A DNA stretch of 64,000 nt from Limisphaerales bacterium (GCA_004213515.1 SHAK01000007.1:21159-85158); one strand, 5' to 3'; positions 54,144 through 63,678 are shown, counted from the first letter of the stretch. Notes: a model not told the origin generated them from the sequence alone. A program made the numbers and translations.

Positions 54144-55450
54144 TGTTTTATGGCTTTAGATATAGCCTCGACACGATAAATATAACTCTCTGATCGAATA
54201 ACAAAAGCATTTCCATCAACTGCAGGTGTAGCCATAAAAGTTTGTTTTGCTAAAGTATTAGTCGTAATCATGACAAATTTTGGGTTGGGACGAATTATCG
54301 TACATAGTCCTGTTTCGTTGAATATATAAATTCGTTTATTAGCGTATATAGGCGAAGCAGAGTAGGATCCCTTGAGGCGCTCTTTCCATAGAACTTCACC
54401 TGTCTTTGCATTAAGACAAGTCGCGATACCTCCACGATTTACAACAAAAAGAAAATCTCTGACCAGCAATGGTGAAGAACGTTGAGGCATACCTCTAGTT
54501 GACTTCCAAGCAATATGAGTATCGGTAACATCCCCTACTCCATCGAGTCGTATAGCCCATAACTCAGGACGATCACGATCTATAGTAGCAAATACAAGAT
54601 CATGACCAAAAACTGGGCGGGGAGCTACTGACCATCCACGATGTCGTACATGCCATAGTTCTCTTCCAGAAATAGAATCATACGCATACAGGCCCCGGCC
54701 TGCAGGACTAATAAGTTGATTACCCTCTTTACGCGGAGCGAGAATCGGCATGCAATAAGCCTTTCGATGATGCACGGGAAACTCTCGATAGTTTAAAGAA
54801 CGATTAGTCTTCCAAACGGTGCGTCCTGTAACTTTATCTAAAGCAATGATATATTGAACATCTCGACCATCCACATGCAATACAACTCTATCACCTACTA
54901 ACGTGGGAGAACTAGCCGGACCAGCGCCCACCTCATGATCACAATTTAAGTCACGCCGTTTCCACAACACCTTTCCATTAGCAGTATCAACACAAGCGGT
55001 ACCATAAGTACCATAATGAACTATTACCAAACCTTCATCGACTACGGGAGTAGGCGTCGCATAAGTATTATCTTTAGTAATCGCCACAGGCTTATCTACA
55101 TCAAATAGATGTAAATCATAGATAATCTGACCCGTATCCTTGTTTAAACATATTGCAAACAATTTATGGCCATCGACAGTAGCTGTAGTAATCCAAATTT
55201 GCTTTCCCCAAATCACGGGAGAAGACCAGCCTCGATCATGGATTTTAGTTTTCCATTTCACATTCTTTTCCTCTGACCAATGAAGTGGAAGATTGATGGA
55301 TTCCGAATGCCCGTTACCTTGAGGACCACGAAATTGCCACCAACTATTACCAATGCCCAATGCACTACCCGAAAAAACCAAAAACATTAAAAAAAATAAC
55401 AGTTTGGCAGTGCTGAATATCCCTATATTGGTTAAAAATGGCTTATTCAT
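54140..55450 (-). CDS. Secreted PQQ-like beta-propeller protein
   Basis: A 436-aa protein with an N-terminal signal peptide (about residues 15-32; LLFFLMFLVFSGSALG). At least five PQQ/quinoprotein-like repeats follow, with motifs such as NKDTGQIIYDLHL, DTANGKVLWKRRDL, DKVTGRTVWKTNRSL, DSISGRELWHVRHR and NAKTGEVLWKERL. The opening WWQFRGPQGNGHSESINLPL is typical of PVC propellers of this type. No PQQ ligands are evident, so it may be structural or BamB-like rather than enzymatic. It is translationally coupled to thiE. Confidence 0.85.
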   Translation of the reverse strand: MNKPFLTNIGIFSTAKLLFFLMFLVFSGSALGIGNSWWQFRGPQGNGHSESINLPLHWSEEKNVKWKTKIHDRGWSSPVIWGKQIWITTATVDGHKLFAICLNKDTGQIIYDLHLFDVDKPVAITKDNTYATPTPVVDEGLVIVHYGTYGTACVDTANGKVLWKRRDLNCDHEVGAGPASSPTLVGDRVVLHVDGRDVQYIIALDKVTGRTVWKTNRSLNYREFPVHHRKAYCMPILAPRKEGNQLISPAGRGLYAYDSISGRELWHVRHRGWSVAPRPVFGHDLVFATIDRDRPELWAIRLDGVGDVTDTHIAWKSTRGMPQRSSPLLVRDFLFVVNRGGIATCLNAKTGEVLWKERLKGSYSASPIYANKRIYIFNETGLCTIIRPNPKFVMITTNTLAKQTFMATPAVDGNAFVIRSESYIYRVEAISKAIKQ

Positions 55451-55517
55451 TTTCTCGAATCCGCTCTGACTAGGCTGCCACCAAGTAAAGAAACCGACAA
55501 GTAATTGAAATTGAGTG

Positions 55518-55546
55518 TTGCGATAAAAAGCAGTTTCGCCTAGAAA
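55518..55546 (+). promoter_or_regulatory. Probable sigma-70 promoter of tRNA-Pro
   Basis: TTGCGA and TAGAAA separated by exactly 17 nt. The -10 ends about 10 nt before the mature 5' end of the tRNA. Match is moderate but position is right. Confidence 0.45.
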
Positions 55547-55556
55547 ACGCGCGGGT

Positions 55557-55633
55557 CGGAGCGTAGCTCAGCTTGGTAGAGCGCTGGTTTTGGGAACCAG
55601 ATGTCGGGTGTTCAAATCGCCTCGCTCCGACCA
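55557..55633 (+). tRNA. tRNA-Pro (anticodon UGG)
   Basis: A 77-nt cloverleaf. Acceptor CGGAGCG pairs with CGCTCCG. The D-arm is GCTCAGCTTGGTAGAGC. The anticodon stem CTGGT/ACCAG encloses loop TTTGGGA (anticodon TGG). The T-arm is GGGTG-TTCAAAT-CGCCT with two wobble pairs. Discriminator A and encoded CCA follow. The ORF track's long ORF starting at 55573 runs through this gene and must begin later. Confidence 0.95.
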
Positions 55634-55680
55634 TTTTCTTTTTTCTTGTCATTTTTGAGACAATAACTCTCCATCTTGGA

Positions 55681-58344
55681 GTGCTCCCAAACTCAATAGT
55701 ACTAGTTCTATTACTTCATCTTTTATGCGAAGGCTTATGCCTTGCTGAGATAAAAGATAAAGAAAATTGGTGGGCACTAAAACCTCTTCAGCAAACCAAA
55801 GTACCAGTTGTAAATTCGTCGCCTTCCAATTGGCAAAAACATCCAATCGATCGCTTTGTAGCAGCCCAACACACTGCAAAACAATTATCACCTTCCCTAA
55901 AAGCAGATCGGCGCACTTTCATTCGAAGAGCAACTTTTGATTTAATTGGGCTTCCTCCAACTTTAGAAGAAGTGGAAACGTTTTTAGCTAACACATCACC
56001 CGAAGCACCAACACAATTAATTGACCAACTACTTTCAAGTCCTAAATATGGCGAGAGATGGGCACGTCATTGGATGGATGTTGCTCATTACGCTGAAACA
56101 CACGGACACGATGAAGATGCTATCCGTGAAAATGCCTGGCCTTATCGAGACTATCTTATTAACTCATTCAACTCGGATAAACCATATGATCTGTTTGTAC
56201 GTGAACAAATAGCTGGAGATATTCTTTTTCCAGAAAATCCTGCATCTACAACTGCTATTGGCTTTCTTGCAACCGGCCCATGGGACGAGAGCTCTCAGAT
56301 GGGAATCTCAGACGGAACAATTGATAAGAAAATTGCGCAATACCTTGATCGCGACGACATCATAGCAACCGTGATGTCTACATTTCTTAGCACAACCGTT
56401 CACTGCGCAAGATGCCACGACCATAAATTTGATCCAATATCCATAGAGGACTATTACTCACTTCAGGCCGTTTTCGCAGGGGTCGATAAAGTCGATAGGC
56501 CCTATGATGACAATGCTGAATTAGCAAATAAAAGGAAACAGTTTCTTTCAAGAAAGAGGCAACTCGATAAAAAAATTATTCCACATGATATATTTCTAAA
56601 GAATGAATTAACTGAAATTGAAAAAAAACTTCTTCAAGTTAATAGGGACTGGAAAACTCTTTCTTCACCATTAGTAAGTTCACGTAACGGAAATATGTTT
56701 ACACCTAAATCTGATGGATCTTTTTTATCAATCGGACCTGTCCCAGAGAAAGATATCGTTACTTTCAAATCCAAATTAATCTTGGAAGAAGTGACAGCTT
56801 TTCAATTGGATGTTTTAACTGATAAATCTTTGCCGAAGAACGGACCTGGTCATGCAATCAATGGAAACCTTCATCTATCTGAAGTTATAGTAAGAGTTGA
56901 CGGAAAACCAATTCGGATTGCTAAAGCCATAGCTGATTTCAGTCAAAATGATTGGCTAATCTCACATGCCATAGATCAAAATTATGATACTGCATGGGGC
57001 ATTCACCCTCTTGAGAGCAAACCTCACAGAGCCGTTTTTATTTTTGAAAAACCAATTCGTGATTCGAAAGGTAAAACAATTGAGATTGAGTTACATCAAT
57101 TACATGGAAGAAACCATTTAATAGGTCGACCGCGTATTTCTTTTACTAATCTACCCAATCCAATTTTGGATAAAATCTTACCTTCGGAAATAAGTCGATT
57201 ATTGAAAATAAAAATAGCAGACCGCACTAAAAACGAATCCAAAACTTTAGCATTGTATCTTGCAAAAGAAAAAAATAACCGGCAATTAGCCATGCTCGGA
57301 AAACAAAAAAGAGTATATGCTGTAGCAAGTAATTTTGCTGCTAATGGAAATTTCAAGCCATCTCAGAAACCTAGGAAAATTCATGTTCTTAATAGAGGAA
57401 GTATACATTTTCCAATCAAAGAAGCTAAACCGGGAGCTTTACATTGTATCAGCGATTTGAGTGGAAGCCTTTCCATAAAACAACCAGATATAGAGGGACA
57501 AAGAAGAGCCGCTCTAGCTAATTGGATTTCAGACAAGCGGAATAGTCTGCTATGGAGATCAATAGTAAATCGAGTATGGCACTACCATTTTGGCCGAGGA
57601 ATTGTGGGCACCCCAAATGATTTCGGCCGCATGGGAGATCTACCCACACATCCAGAACTACTAGATTGGCTAGCTTTTAAATTTCGTGCAAATGGCGGTT
57701 CTTTAAAATGGTTACACAGAACAATCATGACTAGTTCGACCTACCAACAACAATCAACTCACCGATTAGATTTTGCCCATCGAGATGCGGAAAACAAATG
57801 GCTTTGGAGAATGAATCGTAAACGTCTAGACGCAGAATCCTATCGGGATTCTGTACTGCAGATTGGTGGCAACATGAATTGGAGAATGGGCGGGCCATCT
57901 GATAAACAATTTAATATGAGTAAAGGTGTTCATGTAACCCCAAATCTCGACTATATTGGTTTTGACCCAAATGCACCAGCCAACAACAGACGAAGTGTAT
58001 ATCGGTTTATATTTCGAACTATTCCGGACCCCCTGATGCAGCTTATGGATTGTCCAGATGCATCACAACACGCACCAAAACGCGACTCGTCCATAACAGC
58101 CCTACAAGCCCTAGGAATGTTAAATAATCGTTTCTTAATACGCCAAAGCGAACGCTTAGCAAAGCGACTGGAAAAAGAATCCCCCATTCTTGAAAACCAA
58201 ATAATTCAACTTTTTAAACTAACCTATCATAGGAAACCAAATCGTAATGAAAACCATTTGGTGGCAAAGCTTGCACGTGATCACGGCTTAGCTAACGCCT
58301 GCAGAGTAATTCTAAATAGTAATGAATTTCTGTTCGTAAACTAA
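55681..58344 (+). CDS. Secreted DUF1549/DUF1553 protein (planctomycete-type)
   Basis: The track start (55573) is inside the tRNA. The in-frame GTG at 55681 yields a good signal peptide (MLPNSIVLVLLLHLLCEGLCLA) and 887 aa. DUF1549 spans about residues 65-280 (RRTFIRRATFDLIGLPPTLEE, PKYGERWARHWMDVAHYA) with CARCHDHKFDPI near 242. The middle (about 345-500) looks like an F5/8-type or concanavalin-like insert. DUF1553 is C-terminal (NRVWHYHFGRGIVGTPNDFG; TSSTYQQQS). The usual N-terminal PSCyt1 cytochrome domain is absent. Its DUF1501 partner follows 1 nt later. Confidence 0.87.
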   Translation: MLPNSIVLVLLLHLLCEGLCLAEIKDKENWWALKPLQQTKVPVVNSSPSNWQKHPIDRFVAAQHTAKQLSPSLKADRRTFIRRATFDLIGLPPTLEEVETFLANTSPEAPTQLIDQLLSSPKYGERWARHWMDVAHYAETHGHDEDAIRENAWPYRDYLINSFNSDKPYDLFVREQIAGDILFPENPASTTAIGFLATGPWDESSQMGISDGTIDKKIAQYLDRDDIIATVMSTFLSTTVHCARCHDHKFDPISIEDYYSLQAVFAGVDKVDRPYDDNAELANKRKQFLSRKRQLDKKIIPHDIFLKNELTEIEKKLLQVNRDWKTLSSPLVSSRNGNMFTPKSDGSFLSIGPVPEKDIVTFKSKLILEEVTAFQLDVLTDKSLPKNGPGHAINGNLHLSEVIVRVDGKPIRIAKAIADFSQNDWLISHAIDQNYDTAWGIHPLESKPHRAVFIFEKPIRDSKGKTIEIELHQLHGRNHLIGRPRISFTNLPNPILDKILPSEISRLLKIKIADRTKNESKTLALYLAKEKNNRQLAMLGKQKRVYAVASNFAANGNFKPSQKPRKIHVLNRGSIHFPIKEAKPGALHCISDLSGSLSIKQPDIEGQRRAALANWISDKRNSLLWRSIVNRVWHYHFGRGIVGTPNDFGRMGDLPTHPELLDWLAFKFRANGGSLKWLHRTIMTSSTYQQQSTHRLDFAHRDAENKWLWRMNRKRLDAESYRDSVLQIGGNMNWRMGGPSDKQFNMSKGVHVTPNLDYIGFDPNAPANNRRSVYRFIFRTIPDPLMQLMDCPDASQHAPKRDSSITALQALGMLNNRFLIRQSERLAKRLEKESPILENQIIQLFKLTYHRKPNRNENHLVAKLARDHGLANACRVILNSNEFLFVN

Positions 58345-58345
58345 G

Positions 58346-59749
58346 ATGCAAACGAATACATCCAGGCGAAAATTTTTAGAGACTACCACTGGAGGATTTG
58401 CAGGCCTTGCATTAAGTCAAATCCTGAGAGCGGAAACCGTCCATGGAGTAGCATTACACCACCAGCCTAAAGCTAAAAGAGTCATTCAACTCTTTATGAA
58501 TGGCGGGGTAAGTCAGATGGACACTTTCGATTACAAGCGTTCACTTGAAGATTTAAATGGTAAAACCTTTGACCCTGGAGATGGAAAACTGGTGGAATCA
58601 GTTACAAAATCACCCGGATTCAAGGTCCTAAAGAGCCCATTTAAATTCAAACAACACGGAGGATGCGGCCGCTGGGTAAGTGATGTTCTACCCAATATGG
58701 CTTCGATGGTGGATGACCTTGCATTCCTAATGTCTATGAACTCTCCAACTAATGTTCATGGGTTGGGAAGTTACATGCAAAACACAGGTTTTACTTTACC
58801 GGGATTTCCATGCATGGGGGCTTGGATCAGTTATGCATTAGGTCGTATCAATCAAAACTTACCAGATTTTGTAGTTTTGCCCGATCCCAATGGTTTACCT
58901 TACAACAACCTTGGTAATTTTACATCTGGATTTTTGCCAGCTCGATATCAAGGCACCGTAATCAATGCTGGACCTTCTCAATCTGTACGATACCTATTTC
59001 CGCCAAAGGAAGCCAAGCACATCAATACCCAAAGCGAAAAAGCGAGTCGTGAAGTATTAAGAATTTTAAACCAAAAGCACTTAGATGAAACTCCAGGCGA
59101 TTCTCGCCTCGAAGCACGAATCCAAAGTCTTGAAATGGCTGCAAGAATGCAGCTGAGTGTGCCTGAGCTCTTTGATCTGAATAATGAAAGCAAAGCTATA
59201 AAAAAGCTTTATGGAATGGGGGAAAAACACACATCTGATTTTGCTAAACGCTGCATATTAGGCAGGCGAATGCTGGAACGGGGCGTAAGGTTTGTACAAA
59301 TATGGAGTGGCGCTGGCGGCCCTACCAACAACTGGGATAATCATGCAAATATACATAGTGAATTACCTCATATGACGCGACAAGTGGACAAGCCAATTAC
59401 AGGTCTTATTAAAGATCTGAAAGCTCGAGGAATGCTTGAAGATACCCTAGTCATTTGGACAACAGAATTCGGTCGAATGCCATTTAGCCAAGGGCAAGCA
59501 GGCAGGGATCATAATGGAGGTACATTTGTTACATGGTTTGCAGGTGGAGGCGTCAAAGGCGGCAGCTCATATGGACAAAGCGACCGTTGGGGCTGGAAAA
59601 GTGAAACAGGAACCTCCAGTCACGATATGCACGCCACAATCCTTCATCTTCTCGGCATTAATCATGAGAAACTCACAGTGAGACATAACGGTATCAACCG
59701 TCGCCTCACTGATGTTCATGGGCATGTCATTAACGAAATTATAACTTAA
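58346..59749 (+). CDS. DUF1501 protein with twin-arginine signal
   Basis: A 467-aa protein exported by Tat (SRRKFLETTTGGFAGLALSQ). DUF1501 motifs: LFMNGGVSQMDTFDYK, LMSMNSPTNVHGLGSYMQN, GVRFVQIWSGAGGPTNNWDN and TTEFGRMPFSQGQAGRDHN, an alkaline-phosphatase-related fold with candidate metal ligands. It is the conserved partner of DUF1549/DUF1553 proteins in PVC bacteria; the reaction is unknown. It begins 1 nt after its partner's stop, surely co-transcribed. Confidence 0.9.
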   Translation: MQTNTSRRKFLETTTGGFAGLALSQILRAETVHGVALHHQPKAKRVIQLFMNGGVSQMDTFDYKRSLEDLNGKTFDPGDGKLVESVTKSPGFKVLKSPFKFKQHGGCGRWVSDVLPNMASMVDDLAFLMSMNSPTNVHGLGSYMQNTGFTLPGFPCMGAWISYALGRINQNLPDFVVLPDPNGLPYNNLGNFTSGFLPARYQGTVINAGPSQSVRYLFPPKEAKHINTQSEKASREVLRILNQKHLDETPGDSRLEARIQSLEMAARMQLSVPELFDLNNESKAIKKLYGMGEKHTSDFAKRCILGRRMLERGVRFVQIWSGAGGPTNNWDNHANIHSELPHMTRQVDKPITGLIKDLKARGMLEDTLVIWTTEFGRMPFSQGQAGRDHNGGTFVTWFAGGGVKGGSSYGQSDRWGWKSETGTSSHDMHATILHLLGINHEKLTVRHNGINRRLTDVHGHVINEIIT

Positions 59750-59791
59750 TCCAGTTTGTACTTAACTTATTAAAGGTTTAAATTTCGCCAC

Positions 59792-60241
59792 ATGAATATA
59801 AATCACATCATTAAGTGGAATTTTTTCTGTATTGCTACTTTCTCTGCATTAATTGCAACTGGATGCAGTGGATCAAAAGGTAGTATTCACGAGGCAGCAA
59901 TTAAAGCTGACTTAGCGATGGTTAAACGACTAGTAAAAAGCGGTTTAGACATTAATATTAAAGGTGAAAAAGAGCTCACTGCACTACACCTTACAGCATA
60001 CTATGGTCAAGCGAGCCACATTCGTGTAGCCAAGTGGATGCTTGCTAATGGAGCTGATGTATCCCTAGAGGATTACAAGGGAAATACACCGCTAGACGTT
60101 GCAAAGTCTCGTGGAAACAAGGAAATAGCCAAAATTATTGAGGAAGCAGCTAGTAATTCAGTGACGGACAGAAACAAACCACAAGGAGGTCGCAGGCTGA
60201 TAGATGGAGGTACTGGCGTGTCCGAAGTAATAAACTTTTAA
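59792..60241 (+). CDS. Ankyrin-repeat lipoprotein
   Basis: A 149-aa protein with lipoprotein signal (FSALIATGC, acceptor Cys near residue 25). About three ankyrin repeats span residues 31-120: GSIHEAAIKADLAMVKRLVK, ELTALHLTAYYGQAS and GNTPLDVAKSRGNKEIAKII. The tail is Gly/Arg-rich. It is presumably a membrane-bound protein-interaction module. It lies 42 nt after DUF1501 on the same strand, and its stop overlaps that of the convergent exporter by 4 nt. Confidence 0.87.
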   Translation: MNINHIIKWNFFCIATFSALIATGCSGSKGSIHEAAIKADLAMVKRLVKSGLDINIKGEKELTALHLTAYYGQASHIRVAKWMLANGADVSLEDYKGNTPLDVAKSRGNKEIAKIIEEAASNSVTDRNKPQGGRRLIDGGTGVSEVINF

Positions 60242-61221
60242 GGTTTTAAATTATTGCTCGTTTCACTCCCTCTCTGATGAACCTCGATCGTTGAGTGAAC
60301 TATCTCAGTAAGAGTGTGCATTTCTGACTTAAACATTCTTACGCTGTTTTCATTGTCGGCGACGATTGTAATCGCAGCTGAATAAATGTTTGGTCCAATC
60401 GACCATACGTGTAGATCGATAATTTCAGTCTTACAAGGCAAAGACTTAATCCTGCTAATTACGCTATCGACAAGATGATCAGGCCCTTGTTGGTCCAATA
60501 AAACAGAACTTGTTTGCTTTAGTAATCCCATCGACCACTTTGTAATAAGAACAGCCCCAACAATTCCCATGATGGGATCCATCCATATCCATCCATAATA
60601 TTTTGCAGCTAAAAGGGCAACAATCGCAAGTAGCGACGTCAAAGTATCCGCTAAGACATGAAGATACGCTGCACGAAGGTTGTGATCTTGAGTATGACTC
60701 TCTACTCCATGGTCATGGGTATGACCCTCTACTCCATGGTCATGGGTATGACCATGATGATGGTCTTCATGTCCAAGAATAAATACTGAAGCTCCATTAA
60801 CAATTAAACCCAGTATTGCAACCCCGATTGCTTGATTGAACGATATCTCAACGGGAACAATAAGCCGATGAATGCTTTCGGAGACCATCAACAGAGCAAA
60901 TATCACTAACAAAATCGCGCCAGTGTAACCGCCAAGAGAATTAACTTTCCCTGTCCCAAAACTGAAAGACCTATCGTGAGCACGCTTACGAGCGAAATAA
61001 TAAGCAAAAGCAGAGATAGAAAGGGCGGCTGCATGCGACGCCATATGCAAGCCATCTGCTAACAATGCCATCGACCCAAATGCCAATCCTGCAACAATTT
61101 CGATTACCATCATCACTGCGGTAAGCAAAATAACTATCAACGTCCGGTTTTCCCCGGATCGCTTTTTGTCTTGCCCAAATGAATGGTCGTGCCGCAAATC
61201 TGTCTGATAATCTGAGCTCAT
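60238..61221 (-). CDS. dmeF: Cation diffusion facilitator, DmeF-like divalent metal exporter
   Basis: A 327-aa inner-membrane metal/proton antiporter. The N-terminus is His-containing (LRHDHSFGQD). Six helices follow, with GSMALLADGLHMASHAAALS (helix II metal site) and LHVLADTLTSLLAIVALLAA (helix V site; HVLAD). The cytoplasmic loop HEDHHHGHTHDHGVEGHTHD is enlarged by a 27-bp tandem duplication. RFARK/HDRSFSFGTGKVNSLGGY is closer to DmeF (Co/Ni) than to ZitB, but selectivity is uncertain. It is on the same strand as the znuCB importer. Confidence 0.88.
   Translation of the reverse strand: MSSDYQTDLRHDHSFGQDKKRSGENRTLIVILLTAVMMVIEIVAGLAFGSMALLADGLHMASHAAALSISAFAYYFARKRAHDRSFSFGTGKVNSLGGYTGAILLVIFALLMVSESIHRLIVPVEISFNQAIGVAILGLIVNGASVFILGHEDHHHGHTHDHGVEGHTHDHGVESHTQDHNLRAAYLHVLADTLTSLLAIVALLAAKYYGWIWMDPIMGIVGAVLITKWSMGLLKQTSSVLLDQQGPDHLVDSVISRIKSLPCKTEIIDLHVWSIGPNIYSAAITIVADNENSVRMFKSEMHTLTEIVHSTIEVHQRGSETSNNLKP
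60694..60747 (-). repeat. 27-bp tandem duplication in the His-rich loop of the metal exporter
   Basis: Two adjacent 27-nt units differing at one base (ATGACTCTC versus ATGACCCTC), followed by the beginning of a third. In frame they encode HTHDHGVEG and HTHDHGVES. It adds metal-binding histidines without disturbing the reading frame. Confidence 0.85.
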
Positions 61222-61308
61222 TGCTGAGCTCTATATATCTAGACGTTTTTTAAAATCAACAATATATGCTTAACGCAATTTATAGTCTCTAGCTGAAAAA
61301 AACTGTTA

Positions 61309-62160
61309 TCAGCTATCTCCCGAAGATTTACTTACTAAAAAAACGTAATCGAATACCCATCGAAGAACCCAGGTCAACACTAGTAAAAAGCACATTAACG
61401 CAACAACTGTTTGAGCAGGTGGAAGATCATAATAATTACCCAGCATCAAACCTAACATGACACAAAAAATCGCCATCAGAGGCGCTACCAAGAACATTCC
61501 TGATATATTACGGCACATAATTTTAGCCATTTGAGCAGGTAAAATCATAGATCCGAAAGTAAAAAGCATGCCCGAGGAACGAATAGCTAATCCCGTAACT
61601 AATCCCAAAGCACTCGAAATCACAATTGACCAAAGAATTATATTAGCACCCACGGCAGCAGCCATCACAGGATCAGAGAGGTATAGTGTTAAACGGCGCA
61701 TTCGAAGAGTAAGAAACCCGACAAAAACGAAAAGAAGCACCCCGAAAACAATAATATCAGCTGAGCTAGCACCTATTATACTAGAAGAAAATAGTGACTG
61801 AATTTCCTTCAAACCATAAGGCATTCTTACCAACAAAAGCACCGACAAACTTCCTCCGGCTAGAAAGATCCAGCCTGTTATTTCTTCGCTTGTTGAGACT
61901 CCCCCTTCCTGATGTTTTCGAGACACTAACAACGAAGCGCCAACAGAACAGAGAACCGCAGACAAAACGGGTTGTCCTATTTCAAAAAACAAACTTAAAG
62001 CTACACCCAACACAGAAGCTTGCGCCAACGCGGCTGCAACAAAAATATTACCGCGGGCCACAACCACAACACCCATGAGTGATAACGATGCCCCAATTAG
62101 CAGCGCACTAATATATGTCTGCGAAAATAACGTCCATGATTCAAGAAATTCTAAAATCAT
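61309..62160 (-). CDS. znuB: Metal ABC transporter permease (ZnuB/MntB type)
   Basis: A 283-aa permease with eight or nine helices of the ABC-3 family. LIGASLSLMGVVVVARGNIFVAAALAQAS and GSMILPAQMAKIM are typical. It is fused tightly to the ATPase gene (ATGA overlap at 62157-62160). It is probably specific for Zn(II) or Mn(II); no substrate-binding protein is visible in the window. Confidence 0.88.
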   Translation of the reverse strand: MILEFLESWTLFSQTYISALLIGASLSLMGVVVVARGNIFVAAALAQASVLGVALSLFFEIGQPVLSAVLCSVGASLLVSRKHQEGGVSTSEEITGWIFLAGGSLSVLLLVRMPYGLKEIQSLFSSSIIGASSADIIVFGVLLFVFVGFLTLRMRRLTLYLSDPVMAAAVGANIILWSIVISSALGLVTGLAIRSSGMLFTFGSMILPAQMAKIMCRNISGMFLVAPLMAIFCVMLGLMLGNYYDLPPAQTVVALMCFLLVLTWVLRWVFDYVFLVSKSSGDS

Positions 62161-63029
62161 GCTAAAGTATCAGTTTGCTCAACATTTGCCTGCACGGTGT
62201 ATCCTCCAGAGGATTCAGGCCTTACTTCCGTAGGAACGCCAAAAGCCATTTCTAAATTTTCACCTGTTAGTGTTTCTCCCACCGGGCCACATTTGACTTT
62301 CCGATTCTTGAAGACGGCCAAGTGACTTGCGTATCGACCAGCCAATTGCAGGTCGTGAGTCACAAAAATTACGGTGATTCGATGTTGACGATTAAGTTTG
62401 GTAATTGTTTTTAAAAGCCCTGAAGATGCAGCAAGATCCAAACCTGCAGTTGGCTCATCAACAATCATAAGCAAAGGATCTCTCACTAAAGCACGGGCTA
62501 CCATTGCTCGCTGCCGCTGCCCACCTGAAACCCTCCAAATACTGTGATCACGAATTTGCTGAACCCCCATCACTTCGAGCGCTTTCTGAACTCGATGCTT
62601 AAGCTTGGATTCCTCAACATTTAATCCCGCAGTTCCTTGAAAAACAAAGGACTGAATTGTAGTCGGAACGCTAGGATTTAAATCACACTTCTGCGGCACA
62701 AAACCTATACGGCTTCTACGCGCAAAATCAGCCCGCAATTGAACAATCCCGCGTTTCGGTCTCAACGCCCCAAGAAGCGCTTTGATTAAAGTTGTTTTCC
62801 CTTCACCATTAGGACCAATAAAGCACCAAAATTCACTGTCATGAATCTGCATTTCTACAGATTCCAAAATCACATTTCTACCATAAGCGAAGGTAGCTTC
62901 TTTAACCTGAACAATTGGATCTTTTTTTACAAAGGGTTGATCGGGAACTCTCTTTACAGATTCATTATTCTTCTCACTTTGGGAAGCAGAAGACTCGAGC
63001 CCTAGTTGCTTTAAAATATCTTCGCTCAT
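62157..63029 (-). CDS. znuC: Metal ABC transporter ATPase (ZnuC/MntA type)
   Basis: A 290-aa ATPase with Walker A GPNGEGKTT, signature VSGGQRQRAMVARA, Walker B LMIVDEPTAGLD and H-loop VTHDLQLAG. It energises the ZnuB-like permease. N- and C-terminal extensions of about 30-40 residues are unusual for the family but without a known motif. ATG start at 63029; merC-like gene 66 nt upstream. Confidence 0.88.
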   Translation of the reverse strand: MSEDILKQLGLESSASQSEKNNESVKRVPDQPFVKKDPIVQVKEATFAYGRNVILESVEMQIHDSEFWCFIGPNGEGKTTLIKALLGALRPKRGIVQLRADFARRSRIGFVPQKCDLNPSVPTTIQSFVFQGTAGLNVEESKLKHRVQKALEVMGVQQIRDHSIWRVSGGQRQRAMVARALVRDPLLMIVDEPTAGLDLAASSGLLKTITKLNRQHRITVIFVTHDLQLAGRYASHLAVFKNRKVKCGPVGETLTGENLEMAFGVPTEVRPESSGGYTVQANVEQTDTLA

Positions 63030-63095
63030 TTGAAAAAGAACCTTATTGGCTTAAACAATTAAGAACTAAACTGAGAAATTGTTCACAACAACCTA

Positions 63096-63578
63096 TTACT
63101 TATTTTCACAGCTACAGCCATCTGAATCTGACTGATCAATCTTACATGAATCTGGCTGATTGCACTTCGAAATACTTATATTAATAAAATGTGTGCAAGC
63201 AAGTAAACTGCCACCCAGTGCTGTTCCCATAAAATGAGGCCAACTCAAATCCTCCGAACAACAAATATCGGGAGTAGTATAATGAGCACCAAGCAAAATG
63301 ACCCCTCCGAAAAAAGCAATTACAGGTAGCCAATATTTTTTATGAAGTCGGGACGAGAAAGCCGAGCAGCCAATGGCAAATAAAACGGAACAAATTGCAA
63401 ATACCCACTCCAATTCTCTGTTTACTAACCAAGTACCTGCAAGAAATGGCATTATGACAATAAGTATAGGTAGACTAATGCAATGCACGGCACAGAGAGA
63501 TGACATGCAAAAACCAACCCGATCTAAATTAAATCTGAGATTTCTAAAAATATTTAAATTTAAATATTTATGTTTCAT
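63096..63578 (-). CDS. MerC-domain membrane protein with Cys-rich tail
   Basis: A 160-aa protein with four predicted helices. MSSLCAVHCISLPILIVIMP is the MerC signature with a Cys pair at the membrane face. The C-terminus has CKIDQSDSDGCSCENK, a likely metal-binding tail. MerC-domain proteins move mercury in mer operons, but in other contexts accompany zinc or iron loci; here the znuCB/dmeF neighbours point to zinc-family metals. ATG at 63578. Confidence 0.82.
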   Translation of the reverse strand: MKHKYLNLNIFRNLRFNLDRVGFCMSSLCAVHCISLPILIVIMPFLAGTWLVNRELEWVFAICSVLFAIGCSAFSSRLHKKYWLPVIAFFGGVILLGAHYTTPDICCSEDLSWPHFMGTALGGSLLACTHFINISISKCNQPDSCKIDQSDSDGCSCENK

Positions 63579-63648
63579 TTCGATTAATCAACAAGCAAAC
63601 AACTTTTCTATCTCTTTTAAACAAACACCGCAAATTCTTTTATAGACA

Positions 63649-63678
63649 AAGTGGCCAGCCATAATTGACTGACCACTT
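63649..63678 (-). terminator. RNA hairpin downstream of the choice-of-anchor M gene
   Basis: On the minus strand AAGTGGTCAG / CTGGCCACTT form a 10-bp stem with one G-U pair around TCAATTATGG. On the plus strand the same pair is a C-A mismatch, so it is strand-specific. No strong T-run follows, so termination or 3' end protection is uncertain. Confidence 0.45.

Noticed and set aside
54144-54200. TPP riboswitch for thiE
   Set aside because: thiE starts inside the preceding propeller gene and no CTGAGA-type THI-box was seen.
55573-55680. N-terminal extension of the DUF1549 ORF in the track
   Set aside because: It runs through tRNA-Pro; the in-frame GTG at 55681 starts a credible signal peptide.
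60694-60760. Possible CRISPR-like repeat
   Set aside because: Units are adjacent without spacers and code in frame for a His-rich protein loop.
63054-63083. AACAATT / AATTGTT inverted repeat before znuC as Zur box
   Set aside because: AT-only-like 7-bp arms with a 16-nt spacer are expected by chance here and do not match a Zur operator.
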